This document shows, piece after piece, positions 27,840 to 36,205 of a DNA stretch of 64,000 bases; position 1 is the stretch's first letter; every line of letters starts with the position of its first letter. The notes beneath the pieces were generated by a model. The model did not search any database and had not been told where the DNA came from. It was given only the letters and a program-made list of their open reading frames with translations. This stretch comes from Roseibium porphyridii (lineage in GTDB: Bacteria; Pseudomonadota; Alphaproteobacteria; Rhizobiales; Stappiaceae): assembly GCF_026191725.2 (NCBI RefSeq), contig NZ_CP120863.1, positions 290,001-354,000 on the forward strand, written 5' to 3'. The position numbers and the translations under genes were made by a program.

Positions 27840-29714
27840 TTATCGCCTTGCGCAGAAAACGTCCCTCAGCCCGGGTCTTGACCATGTTGCATTTTGAACC
27901 TGGCCTTTCAGGACATGCCCCTGTGATTCGAAATAGAACGTGTTCGAGCTGCCTTGACGTTGCAGCGTCACCGCCCCATAGCCCATCTCGGCAACCGTCG
28001 CAGACTGGCCATCCGGAGAGAACACCACGTTCAAGTCGATGCCGGCCGTGCACAGATAGTCGGCGACATTTGTGCGCGCCTGTTGCTGAAAGACGGGTTG
28101 ACTGGCACTCCCCACATCTCCTGGAGGGATTGGGCCAGCAGGTTGGCCATTGTTGAACTGGTTGTTTTGCAGTCCCCCTGGCTGGCCAAGATTGCCCGGC
28201 TGCCCGAAACCGCCCTGATTGCCGAAACCACCAGGCGTTGCCGCGTTCGGCGGGCCTGAGACAACAACTTCACGATATGGCGTACGAGAGACGTAGATCC
28301 CGCGGCATTCACCACTTGCGCCGCGCACCGTCCAGGCGTGCGAGACATAGGTTTGCTGTTCCAGGATCTGTCCGGGCTCGAGGCGGGCGTAAGGCCGCTC
28401 TCCGCCACGATAATCGACCCAGTGTACCTCGATCGGCTGACGGCTGGCGTTCCGGAAGACGATTTGACCAGGCCGAACGGCCTCAACCGAACGCACTCGG
28501 CCAAGCTCGCTGCAGGAAAGGTCAGATCCGGGCTCTTCTCCAGAAGGGCCGAAACCTTCGTCCGAGACAATCTGCTGTGGCAGGGCGCATGTGGCCACAA
28601 AAAGCCGCACCGGATTAGCGCTGCCTTTCAGCGAAACCCCATGAGTGGGCAGACCTTCGACAGCAATCGTCAGCTCGGACTGCTTGATCATGGCCTCCCA
28701 AAGCGGATCGGTCATCTCGATATTCACTTCAGGAAGGGAGACGCCAGCCTCATTTGCAGCGGACGAGCCGAAGGCGTTGTAAGTGCCCTGGAAGTCGCCG
28801 GCGGTAATCCGCACCGCCTGGGGCATGCCTTCCAGCAGACCTGCGGGAGCCTGTTGAAACGTGATTTTGGCGAAACCGGACTGAGTGGTGCAGTCGGCTC
28901 TGAAGTCCCTGTCATCGGTCTGCGGTACCGCGTGCTGAAGGAAGGAGGCCGATCCCGGCTGGCTTCCAGGTTCGGCCAGCCACTGGCGGTTTTCTGAAAC
29001 ACTCACAAGAACGGGCTGCGAATTGCCGGAACCATCCGAAAGGCTATCGCGGACGATGGTTTCCAGATCTCCTGGTACGGATGCCGTTTCCGTCCCGTCC
29101 GGGTCAGGTGTCGAAATCGGCGTATCCACCTGTTCCAGTGGCTGCAGACCGTCCCGGTTTTCGGGCGGATTGATTTCGGTGATCGAAGATGACGGCGTCT
29201 GACCGGTGTCGGTTTGAGGAGCTGTCGCCGTCGTTTGCGTCTGCGTCTGTGTTTGCGTCTGACTGGCGCTGGTTTCAGCGGTGCTGCCTCCAACCGGTCC
29301 CGCTGCTGTCCCGGTATCGCTGCCGACAACCCGCGCGGCTGCTCCAGGCTTGCCGTCGCTGGTGACATCGACCACAACGGTGCTGCCGCCGCAGATATTG
29401 GCGTCGCGATGGAGAACACGGCTGTTTTCAAGCGTGACTTCAAGTTTGACATCGCAGGAGGGACGATTGGCGTCGCCGCCTTGCGTATCGATGACTACAC
29501 CTTGCGCATCCCGACTGATAATCGGCCGATACTTTTTGTTGACGGTGATCGACCGAATTCCTGGTTCAGCCGGCTCCACATTGATGCGCAGGGTTTCCGG
29601 GACCGATTGTGCAAAAGCGCCGCCACCAGCGCCCAGGAACGCCAGACTGCAGGCCGCCAGCAGGCCGGATTTCAACACAGGGGAATAACGTACGTAAGCA
29701 GCTGCAAGCCGCAT
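27840..29714 (-). CDS. Exported protein with VHL-beta-like domain and MliC-like C-terminal domain
   Basis: 624 residues. Signal peptide cleaved near AFA-QS (residue 35). Residues 38-130 form a small beta domain with two cysteines (C87, C108). Residues 140-235 are a low-complexity Thr/Gln/Pro linker including QTQTQTQTQTT. Residues about 238-377 form another domain with C275 and C376. Residues 413-483 align by eye with the beta domain of the von Hippel-Lindau protein: QIVFRNASRQPIEVHWVDY, ERPYARLEPGQ, QQTYVSHAWTVR, GIYVSRTPY. A Gly/Gln/Asn linker follows. Residues 553-621 (YLCTAGIDLNVVFSPDGQSA, then VTLQRQGSSNTFYF) resemble MliC lysozyme inhibitors, with a Cys at each end. GGAG is eight bases before the ATG. 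A periplasmic or secreted binding protein is likely; its exact role is unknown. Confidence 0.8.
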   Translation of the reverse strand: MRLAAAYVRYSPVLKSGLLAACSLAFLGAGGGAFAQSVPETLRINVEPAEPGIRSITVNKKYRPIISRDAQGVVIDTQGGDANRPSCDVKLEVTLENSRVLHRDANICGGSTVVVDVTSDGKPGAAARVVGSDTGTAAGPVGGSTAETSASQTQTQTQTQTTATAPQTDTGQTPSSSITEINPPENRDGLQPLEQVDTPISTPDPDGTETASVPGDLETIVRDSLSDGSGNSQPVLVSVSENRQWLAEPGSQPGSASFLQHAVPQTDDRDFRADCTTQSGFAKITFQQAPAGLLEGMPQAVRITAGDFQGTYNAFGSSAANEAGVSLPEVNIEMTDPLWEAMIKQSELTIAVEGLPTHGVSLKGSANPVRLFVATCALPQQIVSDEGFGPSGEEPGSDLSCSELGRVRSVEAVRPGQIVFRNASRQPIEVHWVDYRGGERPYARLEPGQILEQQTYVSHAWTVRGASGECRGIYVSRTPYREVVVSGPPNAATPGGFGNQGGFGQPGNLGQPGGLQNNQFNNGQPAGPIPPGDVGSASQPVFQQQARTNVADYLCTAGIDLNVVFSPDGQSATVAEMGYGAVTLQRQGSSNTFYFESQGHVLKGQVQNATWSRPGLRDVFCARR

Positions 29715-29814
29715 GAGCGATCTCCATTGGAGCGCAGGAATACCACCAAGTGGAGTTACTTAGGCAAAGTGGCAGCGAAAGGGCAACCCTGCAAACGGCG
29801 AAACTCCCGGATTC

Positions 29815-30372
29815 TCACCGGGGAGCACGCTTGGCAAGGATACGTTGCAGGGTTCGGCGATGCATGTTGAGCCGTCGCGCAGTCTCAGAAACATTCCGGT
29901 CGCACAGCTCGTAGACGCGCTGAATGTGCTCCCAGCGAACCCGGTCCGCCGACATCGGATTTTCCGGCGGCTCAGCCTTTTCTTCCGGCTTGCGCGCCAG
30001 GGCTGCAACGATATCGTCGGGATCAGCCGGTTTTGCCAGATAGTCGATCGCCCCCAATTTGACCGCGGTTACAGCCGTCGCAATGTTTCCGTAGCCGGTC
30101 AGTACAATTGCACGGGAATCGGGCCGTTTTTGGCGAATCTGCTGAATCACGTCGAGACCATTGCCATCTTCGAGACGCATGTCGACGATGGCAAAGGCAG
30201 GTGCGTTGCGTGTGATCTTGGCCGCTGCATCCTGAACACTGTCGGCGGTTTCAGGAACAAACCCCCGTTTTTCCATCGCACGGGCCAGGCGCTGCTGGAA
30301 AGGCTTGTCATCGTCAACGATGAGGAGGGTCTTGTCCTCCGATGTATTCATGGCAGTAATCGAGTCCGTCAT
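29815..30372 (-). CDS. regA: Response regulator RegA/ActR/PrrA
   Basis: 185 residues. Receiver domain with phosphoacceptor D64 in AIVDMRLEDGNGLDV and the TGYGNIATAV and LAKPAD blocks; a flexible proline-rich linker; then a Fis-like helix-turn-helix NVSETARRLNMHRRTLQRIL, nearly invariant in this family. It activates photosynthesis, respiration, nitrogen or carbon genes under low redox potential in alphaproteobacteria. Encoded 76 bases downstream of its sensor RegB. No senC gene lies between them. Confidence 0.94.
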   Translation of the reverse strand: MTDSITAMNTSEDKTLLIVDDDKPFQQRLARAMEKRGFVPETADSVQDAAAKITRNAPAFAIVDMRLEDGNGLDVIQQIRQKRPDSRAIVLTGYGNIATAVTAVKLGAIDYLAKPADPDDIVAALARKPEEKAEPPENPMSADRVRWEHIQRVYELCDRNVSETARRLNMHRRTLQRILAKRAPR

Positions 30373-30448
30373 TGCGCGTTACCGTTTTTATTCTTTATGA
30401 CATGTTGCAGAGGTCGGATTTGGCAATATCGTCAACCGTCTGTTTCCG

Positions 30449-31795
30449 TCAGTTATTGTCGTTATGGGGTGAAAATGACGTTTCGTCCACTCTGTCTTCA
30501 GATTCAAAGACCACGCGCGGCCAACTGACACGTATATGTGCGCCTCTCGAAGGAGGTGGCAAATTTTCCAGATGCAACTTTGCGCCCGTGCGCTCCAGCA
30601 GCGTTTTGGCGATGAAAAAGCCAAGGCCGAGACCGCCACCAGTGCCTGCTTGATGAGCCTTGCTGCCTCTGACCGAAACATACGGGTCACCGATCTTGCC
30701 CAGGATGTCCATCGAAAAGCCGGGACCGTCGTCCTTGATGGAGATGGACAACGTGGTCTCATCCCAGTTCGCTGAGACATCGACGCGGTCTTTGGCAAAA
30801 TCAACCGCATTTTCCAGAAGATTGCCAAGGCCGTAACGAATGGCGGCGTTGCGCGTTCCAACCGGTTCGCTGCCGTCACCCTGGTGAGTTGAGTGGATGG
30901 CAACACCCATGCCGCGGTGCGGATCGATCACGTCTTCCAGAAGCTGCGAAACCGGAATTCGCTGATAGGTCCTGTCTTCGTCGCTTGAAAGGCTCGTGAG
31001 CTGTTGAAGAATTCCACGGCACCTTTCGGCCTGCGAGCGGATCAGCGCCACATCTTCTCCTCGGGTATCACCGCTTTCGAATTCGTCCGTCAGCTCTTTG
31101 GCCGCCAGATAAATGGTCGCAAGCGGTGTCCCGAGTTCGTGCGCCGCCGCCGTTGCCAGACCATCGAGTGCGTTCAGATGTTGCTCGCGCGCAAGCACCA
31201 GTTCGGTTGCCGCAAGCGCATCTGCCAATTGCCGGGCTTCCTCGGCCACCCGGAAGGCATAAATCGCCATGAAGCCGAGTGTTGAGACAAGTGCGATCCA
31301 AAGCCCAATAGAATAGACAACAGGCAAGTCGAACTCCGCTCCGACCGGCCAAGGCAAAGGCAGATGGAAAACCGCAAGTATCGTTGCGCTGGCAGTCGCC
31401 AGAATACCGAGCATGACCGTATAGCGGGCGGACAGGCCCGTGGCCGATACCATCACCGGTGCCATCAACAAGAACGCAAACGGATTGCCAAGGCCACCGG
31501 TCAGGAAAAGCAATCCACTCATCTGCAAAATGTCATAGGCAAGTTGCATCGTCGCGGCCCGTTCCGACAGGCGCGTGACAGCAGGTGAGCGGATCCTCAA
31601 AAAGATATTGAGCCAGGCAGACAGAGCCACCATGGCAAATGCCGGACCGATCGGAAGCGGGTAGGCAAGTCCCACATGCACCACAAGCAGCGCAGCCGTC
31701 TGGCCCCCCACCGCCAGCCAGCGCAGGCGTACCAGCGTGTCAAGTTTCAATCGCCTGTGAGGCAGGGTGATGTTTGAGGTCAGAGTTTCAGGCAT
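30449..31795 (-). CDS. regB: Redox sensor histidine kinase RegB/ActS/PrrB
   Basis: About 448 residues from MPETLTSN; six membrane segments. The quinone-sensing heptapeptide GGLGNPF is at residues 100-106, the phosphorylated His is H219 in TAAAHELGTPLATI, and the redox-active Cys of RegB matches C259 in SQAERCRGIL. ATPase boxes GLGNLLENAVDFA, DDGPGFS and GGGLGLGFFIAK follow. These three hallmarks identify RegB rather than a generic kinase. Divergent from secB. Confidence 0.95.
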   Translation of the reverse strand: MPETLTSNITLPHRRLKLDTLVRLRWLAVGGQTAALLVVHVGLAYPLPIGPAFAMVALSAWLNIFLRIRSPAVTRLSERAATMQLAYDILQMSGLLFLTGGLGNPFAFLLMAPVMVSATGLSARYTVMLGILATASATILAVFHLPLPWPVGAEFDLPVVYSIGLWIALVSTLGFMAIYAFRVAEEARQLADALAATELVLAREQHLNALDGLATAAAHELGTPLATIYLAAKELTDEFESGDTRGEDVALIRSQAERCRGILQQLTSLSSDEDRTYQRIPVSQLLEDVIDPHRGMGVAIHSTHQGDGSEPVGTRNAAIRYGLGNLLENAVDFAKDRVDVSANWDETTLSISIKDDGPGFSMDILGKIGDPYVSVRGSKAHQAGTGGGLGLGFFIAKTLLERTGAKLHLENLPPPSRGAHIRVSWPRVVFESEDRVDETSFSPHNDNN

Positions 31796-31986
31796 GTCGG
31801 TTTCGTTAGCGCAGAAGGTTCCTTCTTTTGAAGCGGTTTGGCGCCTCTGGCAAGGCTGCGCCCTTGTGCCGGAGGGATCTAGATGGTAGCCCACCGCTAA
31901 CAAGGTTGCCCGGGTCACGCGGACCGGCAACCAGGCGGAGCGTTTTTGGGCTCTTCATTTCAGCACCGCGAGACGGAATTGACACG

Positions 31987-32496
31987 ATGACCGATATTAA
32001 TGAAGGCGGCGCACAGCCGCAGGCGGAAGGCGCCGCAGCGCCGGGCATGCACATCCTTGGCCAGTACATCAAGGATCTGTCTTTTGAAAATCCGAATGCT
32101 CCGCGCTCGCTGACGCAAGGCGACCAGCCGAAACTCGACATCAATGTCAATGTTGGCGCTCAGCAAATGGGTGATGACCAGTACGAAGTGATCCTGACAC
32201 TGACTGCCAAAGCCGAGCGTCCGGATATGGTCATGTTCAATGTAGAGCTTGTCTATGCCGGCCTGTTCAAGGTTACCGGCGTACCGCAGGAACACATGCA
32301 TCCCTTCATCATGATTGAATGTCCGCGCATGATTTTCCCGTTCGCGCGCAATATCCTGTCCGAAGCAACCCGCAATGGTGGTTTCCCGCCGCTTATGCTC
32401 GACCCAATCGACTTTGCGCAGCTCTATCGTCAGAACATGGCGCAGCAGGCAGCGGCCAAGCAAGGCGAGGGCGAAGGCGAGCAGAAGCCGAACTGA
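31987..32496 (+). CDS. secB: Protein-export chaperone SecB
   Basis: 169 residues. ILGQYIKDLSFENPNAP, VELVYAGLFKVTGVPQEHM and CPRMIFPFARNILSEATRNGGFPPLML are family hallmarks. SecB is a tetrameric cytoplasmic chaperone that delivers preproteins to SecA. The C-terminal tail is longer and Glu/Gln/Gly-rich than in E. coli. Followed by a strong terminator; divergent from regB. Confidence 0.96.
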   Translation: MTDINEGGAQPQAEGAAAPGMHILGQYIKDLSFENPNAPRSLTQGDQPKLDINVNVGAQQMGDDQYEVILTLTAKAERPDMVMFNVELVYAGLFKVTGVPQEHMHPFIMIECPRMIFPFARNILSEATRNGGFPPLMLDPIDFAQLYRQNMAQQAAAKQGEGEGEQKPN

Positions 32497-32519
32497 TCAC
32501 CTGACCTATCCAAAGGTGT

Positions 32520-32556
32520 AAAAAACCCGCGCAGCTTAGCTGACGCGGGTTTTTTG
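32520..32556 (+). terminator. Intrinsic terminator after secB
   Basis: AAAAAACCCGCGCAGC (from 32520) pairs with GCTGACGCGGGTTTTTT, the stem carrying a single bulged A, followed by TG. It lies 24 bases after the secB stop and has A and T tracts on both sides. Confidence 0.88.
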
Positions 32557-32714
32557 TTCCTATTTGCCACACAAAGGAAATCCTTCGGACATGCACAGGC
32601 GTTGAGCACATCCCTCCTATTCAATGAGCGCGTCTCGATTTAGACTTGACGATTACGTAAACGGCATGTTTCAAGAAGCCATGTGACGCATGCCAACGAA
32701 CATGGGAGACAAAT

Positions 32715-32996
32715 ATGTCCTTGGAACAACTTACCGAAGGTGTCCGTGAAAAAGTGTCCAGCGGCGGTATTGAAGAAAGCGTCAAGTTCGATTTGGGTGA
32801 TACCGGTCAAATTTTTCTTCAAGGCTCCGACGTTTCCAACGAAGACGCAGAAGCCGACTGCACTATCAAGATGACCTCTGAAGACCTTGCTGATCTCCTG
32901 AGCGGCGATCTTGACCCAACAGCTGCATTCATGGGCGGAAAAATGCAGGTTGAAGGCGACATGAGTGTCGCCATGAAGCTTGGCAGCATCGTCTGA
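32715..32996 (+). CDS. SCP2 sterol-binding-domain small protein
   Basis: 93 residues forming a single SCP2 domain: KFDLGDTGQIFLQGSDV, DCTIKMTSEDLADLLSGDLD and AFMGGKMQVEGDMSVAMKLG. GGGAGA precedes the ATG. Standalone bacterial SCP2 proteins are thought to bind lipids or acyl-CoA in the cytosol; ligand unknown. It is monocistronic, with a terminator just after it. Confidence 0.9.
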   Translation: MSLEQLTEGVREKVSSGGIEESVKFDLGDTGQIFLQGSDVSNEDAEADCTIKMTSEDLADLLSGDLDPTAAFMGGKMQVEGDMSVAMKLGSIV

Positions 32997-33027
32997 AGAC
33001 CATCGCCTGATTGATACCTCGACTTAG

Positions 33028-33056
33028 TTGCCGATCCTGGTGGACCGGCAATTTTT
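33028..33056 (+). terminator. Intrinsic terminator after SCP2 gene
   Basis: TTGCCGATCC (33028-33037) pairs with GGACCGGCAA (33042-33051) with one mismatch and a four-base loop, followed by TTTTT. Confidence 0.75.
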
Positions 33057-33062
33057 CTGTGG

Positions 33063-33710
33063 TCACCAGAGCTCGAGCTCACCCTTTTCTTTCAGGGATT
33101 CGAACCACTCTTCAGGACGCATGGCAATTTTCGCGTGCTTCACCATAGCTTCGTTCATGTCCGCAAGCCCGGCCGTATCGGGCCACTTATCCGGCTGCCA
33201 GAGCCCGGAGCGGAAGACGCACTTCGGACAATGCATGAATGCGCTTTTGACATGAACCAACAATGCCAGTGCCGGGTCGCGCCCATTGACCGCCATTGTA
33301 CTCAAGAGGTCAGCATCTTTGGTAATCTTGGCCTCGCCCCGAACTCTGAGTGTTTCGCCTCGGCCTGGAACAAAGAAAAGAAGTCCGATCCGCGGGTCCT
33401 GCAGCAGATTGTGAAACGAGTCCATGCGCCGGTTTCCGGGACGGTCCGGAATGGCCAGCAAACTTTCATTGATCACTTTGACGAAGCCAGCCGGGTCGCC
33501 TTTTGGTGATAGATCCAGATGACCGGATGGACTGGCGGTTGCGAGGAAACAGAATGGCGACCTTGATATAAATTCCCGGCAGATATCGTCCAAAGCTGGA
33601 ATTTCCTTGTCCGCCGCCTGCGGCATGGTTGGCCCCGAAACAGCTTCCAACTCATCCACACTGGTGATGAAATCTCCAAATCCGGAAAAAGGGTTGTCGC
33701 GTCTGGTCAT
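33063..33710 (-). CDS. Pyridoxamine 5'-phosphate oxidase-family flavoprotein
   Basis: 215 residues. The split-barrel core shows FCFLATASPSGHLDLSPKGDPAGF, then IPDRPGNRRMDSFHNLL and LLFFVPGRGETLRVRG, the pattern of FMN-binding general-stress/PPOX proteins of the MSMEG_1061 type. HCPKCVF carries a CxxC near residue 160. GGAGG lies before the ATG at 33710. Converges with the SCP2 gene. The substrate is unknown. Confidence 0.85.
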   Translation of the reverse strand: MTRRDNPFSGFGDFITSVDELEAVSGPTMPQAADKEIPALDDICREFISRSPFCFLATASPSGHLDLSPKGDPAGFVKVINESLLAIPDRPGNRRMDSFHNLLQDPRIGLLFFVPGRGETLRVRGEAKITKDADLLSTMAVNGRDPALALLVHVKSAFMHCPKCVFRSGLWQPDKWPDTAGLADMNEAMVKHAKIAMRPEEWFESLKEKGELELW

Positions 33711-33784
33711 GGTTTCCTCCGCAAGCCTGCAGAAGACTATCGATCCGTCCAGTTTCACCGTCAACTGTGACGGCGTCCGAACGC

Positions 33785-33813
33785 AAACGGCCGGAATGCA
33801 ATTCCGGCCGTTT
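33785..33813. terminator. Perfect hairpin after dctM
   Basis: AAACGGCCGGAAT (33785-33797) and ATTCCGGCCGTTT (33801-33813), a 13-bp perfect stem with a three-base loop. In the minus direction it follows dctM by 23 bases; the U-run is only three long, so it may be a terminator or a 3'-end stabiliser of the dctPQM message. Confidence 0.65.
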
Positions 33814-33836
33814 ACAGTCATTTCCCTTGATATCAC

Positions 33837-35435
33837 CTACTGGGTGATGATTTCCGGTCCCATCAATGTATAGGGCAGCCATGTTGAGAGTGCCGGGACA
33901 TAGGTTACCAGAACCAGGAAGAGCAGCAGGACCAGCACGAATGGTGCTGCAGCCTTGACGACCTGAACCAGACTCATCCCGGTGATACCGGACGTCACAA
34001 AAAGATTCAGGCCAATCGGCGGTGTAATCATGCCGATTTCCATGTTGACCACCATCAGAATACCGAGATGGATTGGATCCACGCCCAGCTCCAGACCGAT
34101 TGGGAACACGACTGGCGCTACGATTAGCAGCAAACCGGACGGCTCCATAAATTGTCCACCGATCAGCAGAAGAATGTTAACCGCAATCAGGAAGGTGAAC
34201 CAGTTGAAGCCTGCTTCGACCATCCAATCGGTGATCACTTGCGGGATCTGCTCTGCTGTCAAAGTATGCGCAAAGAGCAGCGCATTGACGATGATGAACA
34301 TCAGCATGATGGTCGTCTTGGCCGAGTCTGTCAGGACTTTCTTGGTGTCCTTGTGGAACATGGCCGGCAGGAACTTCCAGGTGATGATCCCGAGATTACG
34401 GCCCCAGACACGGCCACCGGCGCCATAGGCAGCGGGCAGAGCGGCAGGTGTGATACCACCTCGAAGGAGCGGATAAGCTAGCAAAGCTATGATCAGAACG
34501 ATGGCACTGTCCAATCCGAAGAACGCTCTTTCCGATACAAGCGCGGCAATACCGGACCAGACGAACATGGCAACGACGGAATAGGTAATGGCCTTGAAAC
34601 CGGTCAGAGCCAACGGCCCGTCATTGTCCTGGATCCAGCCGATACCGGACAAGGGGCCCATGTCACGATACACAAACAATGCGATCAAGCCGGCATAGAC
34701 GGCTGCAACGGCAGCGGCCTCCGTCGGAGTGAAGATGCCAAGATAGATCCCGCCAAGAATGATGACCATCAGGAACAGGCCCACGGCTGCCTCGGACAGC
34801 GCGCCCCAGATTTCCTTGAACCCCGGCCAAGGCTGCGCAGGCAGGTTCTTGACGCGAGCCATGACATAGATCGCAATCATCAGCATCAGGCCGGCAATGA
34901 GGCCCGGGATGACCCCGGCCAGGAACATGCGTCCGACAGAAACGTTTGTGGCCGCGGCATAAACAACCATCACGATGGAAGGCGGGATCAGGATGCCGAG
35001 CGTGCCTGCGTTGGCGATCACACCAGCGGCAAACTCCTTGGTGTAGCCTGCCTGGCGCATGCCCGCGATGGCAATGGTGCCGATGGCAACAACCGTTGCC
35101 GGAGACGATCCCGACAGGGCCGCAAAAAGCATGCAGGCAAAGACACCGGCAATTGCGAGACCGCCCCGAATAGAGCCGACTGTCGCGATTGAAAAGCGGA
35201 TAATCCTGCGCGCAACACCACCGGTCGACATGAAGCTGGATGCCAGAATGAAGAACGGAATCGCCAGTAGCGTAAAGTTCTGTGAGGCGTTGAAGAGCTG
35301 CACCGCCACGGAGCTCATGGAGTCATGGCTGAACAAGGCGATGTAAAGAACGGCAGATAAGCCGAGCGAAACCGCAATCGGTACACCCAGGAACAGGAAG
35401 CCGAAGACGAATATGAAGAGAAATGCAGTTTCCAT
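33837..35435 (-). CDS. dctM: TRAP transporter large permease DctM
   Basis: 532 residues, about 12 or more membrane segments. Typical DctM stretches are PFFILASSFMSTGGVARR, SGSSPATVVAIGTIAI and TPPIGLNLFVTSGI. It is the sodium-coupled membrane channel of the TRAP system. Usual DctM length is about 430; here about 100 extra residues, some hydrophobic, are inserted after LIALFVYRDM (about residues 255-375: DNDGPLALTGFKAITY and KFLPAMFHKDTKKVLTDS). The gene lies six bases after dctQ. Confidence 0.93.
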   Translation of the reverse strand: METAFLFIFVFGFLFLGVPIAVSLGLSAVLYIALFSHDSMSSVAVQLFNASQNFTLLAIPFFILASSFMSTGGVARRIIRFSIATVGSIRGGLAIAGVFACMLFAALSGSSPATVVAIGTIAIAGMRQAGYTKEFAAGVIANAGTLGILIPPSIVMVVYAAATNVSVGRMFLAGVIPGLIAGLMLMIAIYVMARVKNLPAQPWPGFKEIWGALSEAAVGLFLMVIILGGIYLGIFTPTEAAAVAAVYAGLIALFVYRDMGPLSGIGWIQDNDGPLALTGFKAITYSVVAMFVWSGIAALVSERAFFGLDSAIVLIIALLAYPLLRGGITPAALPAAYGAGGRVWGRNLGIITWKFLPAMFHKDTKKVLTDSAKTTIMLMFIIVNALLFAHTLTAEQIPQVITDWMVEAGFNWFTFLIAVNILLLIGGQFMEPSGLLLIVAPVVFPIGLELGVDPIHLGILMVVNMEIGMITPPIGLNLFVTSGITGMSLVQVVKAAAPFVLVLLLFLVLVTYVPALSTWLPYTLMGPEIITQ

Positions 35436-35441
35436 CGGGCC

Positions 35442-36074
35442 TTAGTCCTTCAAGACGTCTTTGTTTTCGGCCACCAGTTCTTCTGCTTCGTGCGCAGCGA
35501 TGATGGCGTCTTTTTTACCCATGAGAATGAGCACGAAGGCCTGTGCGGCACGGAACGCCAGCAACAGGAGGCCAATTGGCAAAATGACATACGGAATCCA
35601 GCGCGGAACGCGTTCCTTCACGTCAAACCACTCCTGGATGAAGACTGGCCATTTCAGGTCTTCCATACCGATGGGGAGTTTGTAGAACTTGGCAACGTAT
35701 GCGTAGGCGCCGCCAGAAGACCCCTTGTTCTCCAGTCCGAGAAGCGCACCGAACCAAGTCGCATCGAAGAGGAGTATCGCGTACAGAACAGTGAGTGCGG
35801 CACCCAGCAGGGCAGCCAGCCGGAACATGGGTTTCGGCAGAAGATTGATTACAGCGTCTACGCCCAGATGCGCACCGATCTTGATGCCATAGCTCATGCC
35901 GAACAGGATCAGCCAGGCAAAGAGGACGCGGGTGAATTCCAGTGCACCGCCCCAGCCCGAGTTGAACCCATAGCGGGCCACCACCTGAGTGAAGGTTACG
36001 ATGGTCATCAACGCCAATATCAAGGCGATGATGTTTTCCTCCAAGGAATCGACGAACCGTCCGACACGGGACAT
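35442..36074 (-). CDS. dctQ: TRAP transporter small permease DctQ
   Basis: 210 residues with four membrane segments. VVARYGFNSGWGGALEFTR and LFGMSYGIKIGAHLGVD are typical of DctQ. A loop of about 50 residues (ENKGSSGGAYAYVAKFYKLP) between segments three and four is longer than usual, matching the enlarged DctM. The start at 36074 has GGGGAGG five bases upstream. Between dctP and dctQ lies a hairpin that may lower dctQM expression relative to dctP. Confidence 0.9.
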   Translation of the reverse strand: MSRVGRFVDSLEENIIALILALMTIVTFTQVVARYGFNSGWGGALEFTRVLFAWLILFGMSYGIKIGAHLGVDAVINLLPKPMFRLAALLGAALTVLYAILLFDATWFGALLGLENKGSSGGAYAYVAKFYKLPIGMEDLKWPVFIQEWFDVKERVPRWIPYVILPIGLLLLAFRAAQAFVLILMGKKDAIIAAHEAEELVAENKDVLKD

Positions 36075-36161
36075 GAAAGCCTCCCCATTGCCGGCGCGCA
36101 CTCGCCCCGGCTCCGCACCCTTCAAGGCGCAGCAAGATGAATTGAATGATTTTGTTTAAGA

Positions 36162-36188
36162 GGATGGGTCCGCAGCGCGAACCCATCC
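36162..36188 (-). promoter_or_regulatory. Intercistronic hairpin between dctP and dctQ
   Basis: GGATGGGT (36162-36169) pairs with ACCCATCC (36181-36188), loop of 11 bases. It lies 18 bases after the dctP stop. No U-run follows in the minus direction. Such hairpins in binding-protein operons protect the abundant first cistron or partly terminate transcription. Confidence 0.6.
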
Positions 36189-36205
36189 ATTCAGACCTGA
36201 AGGTC

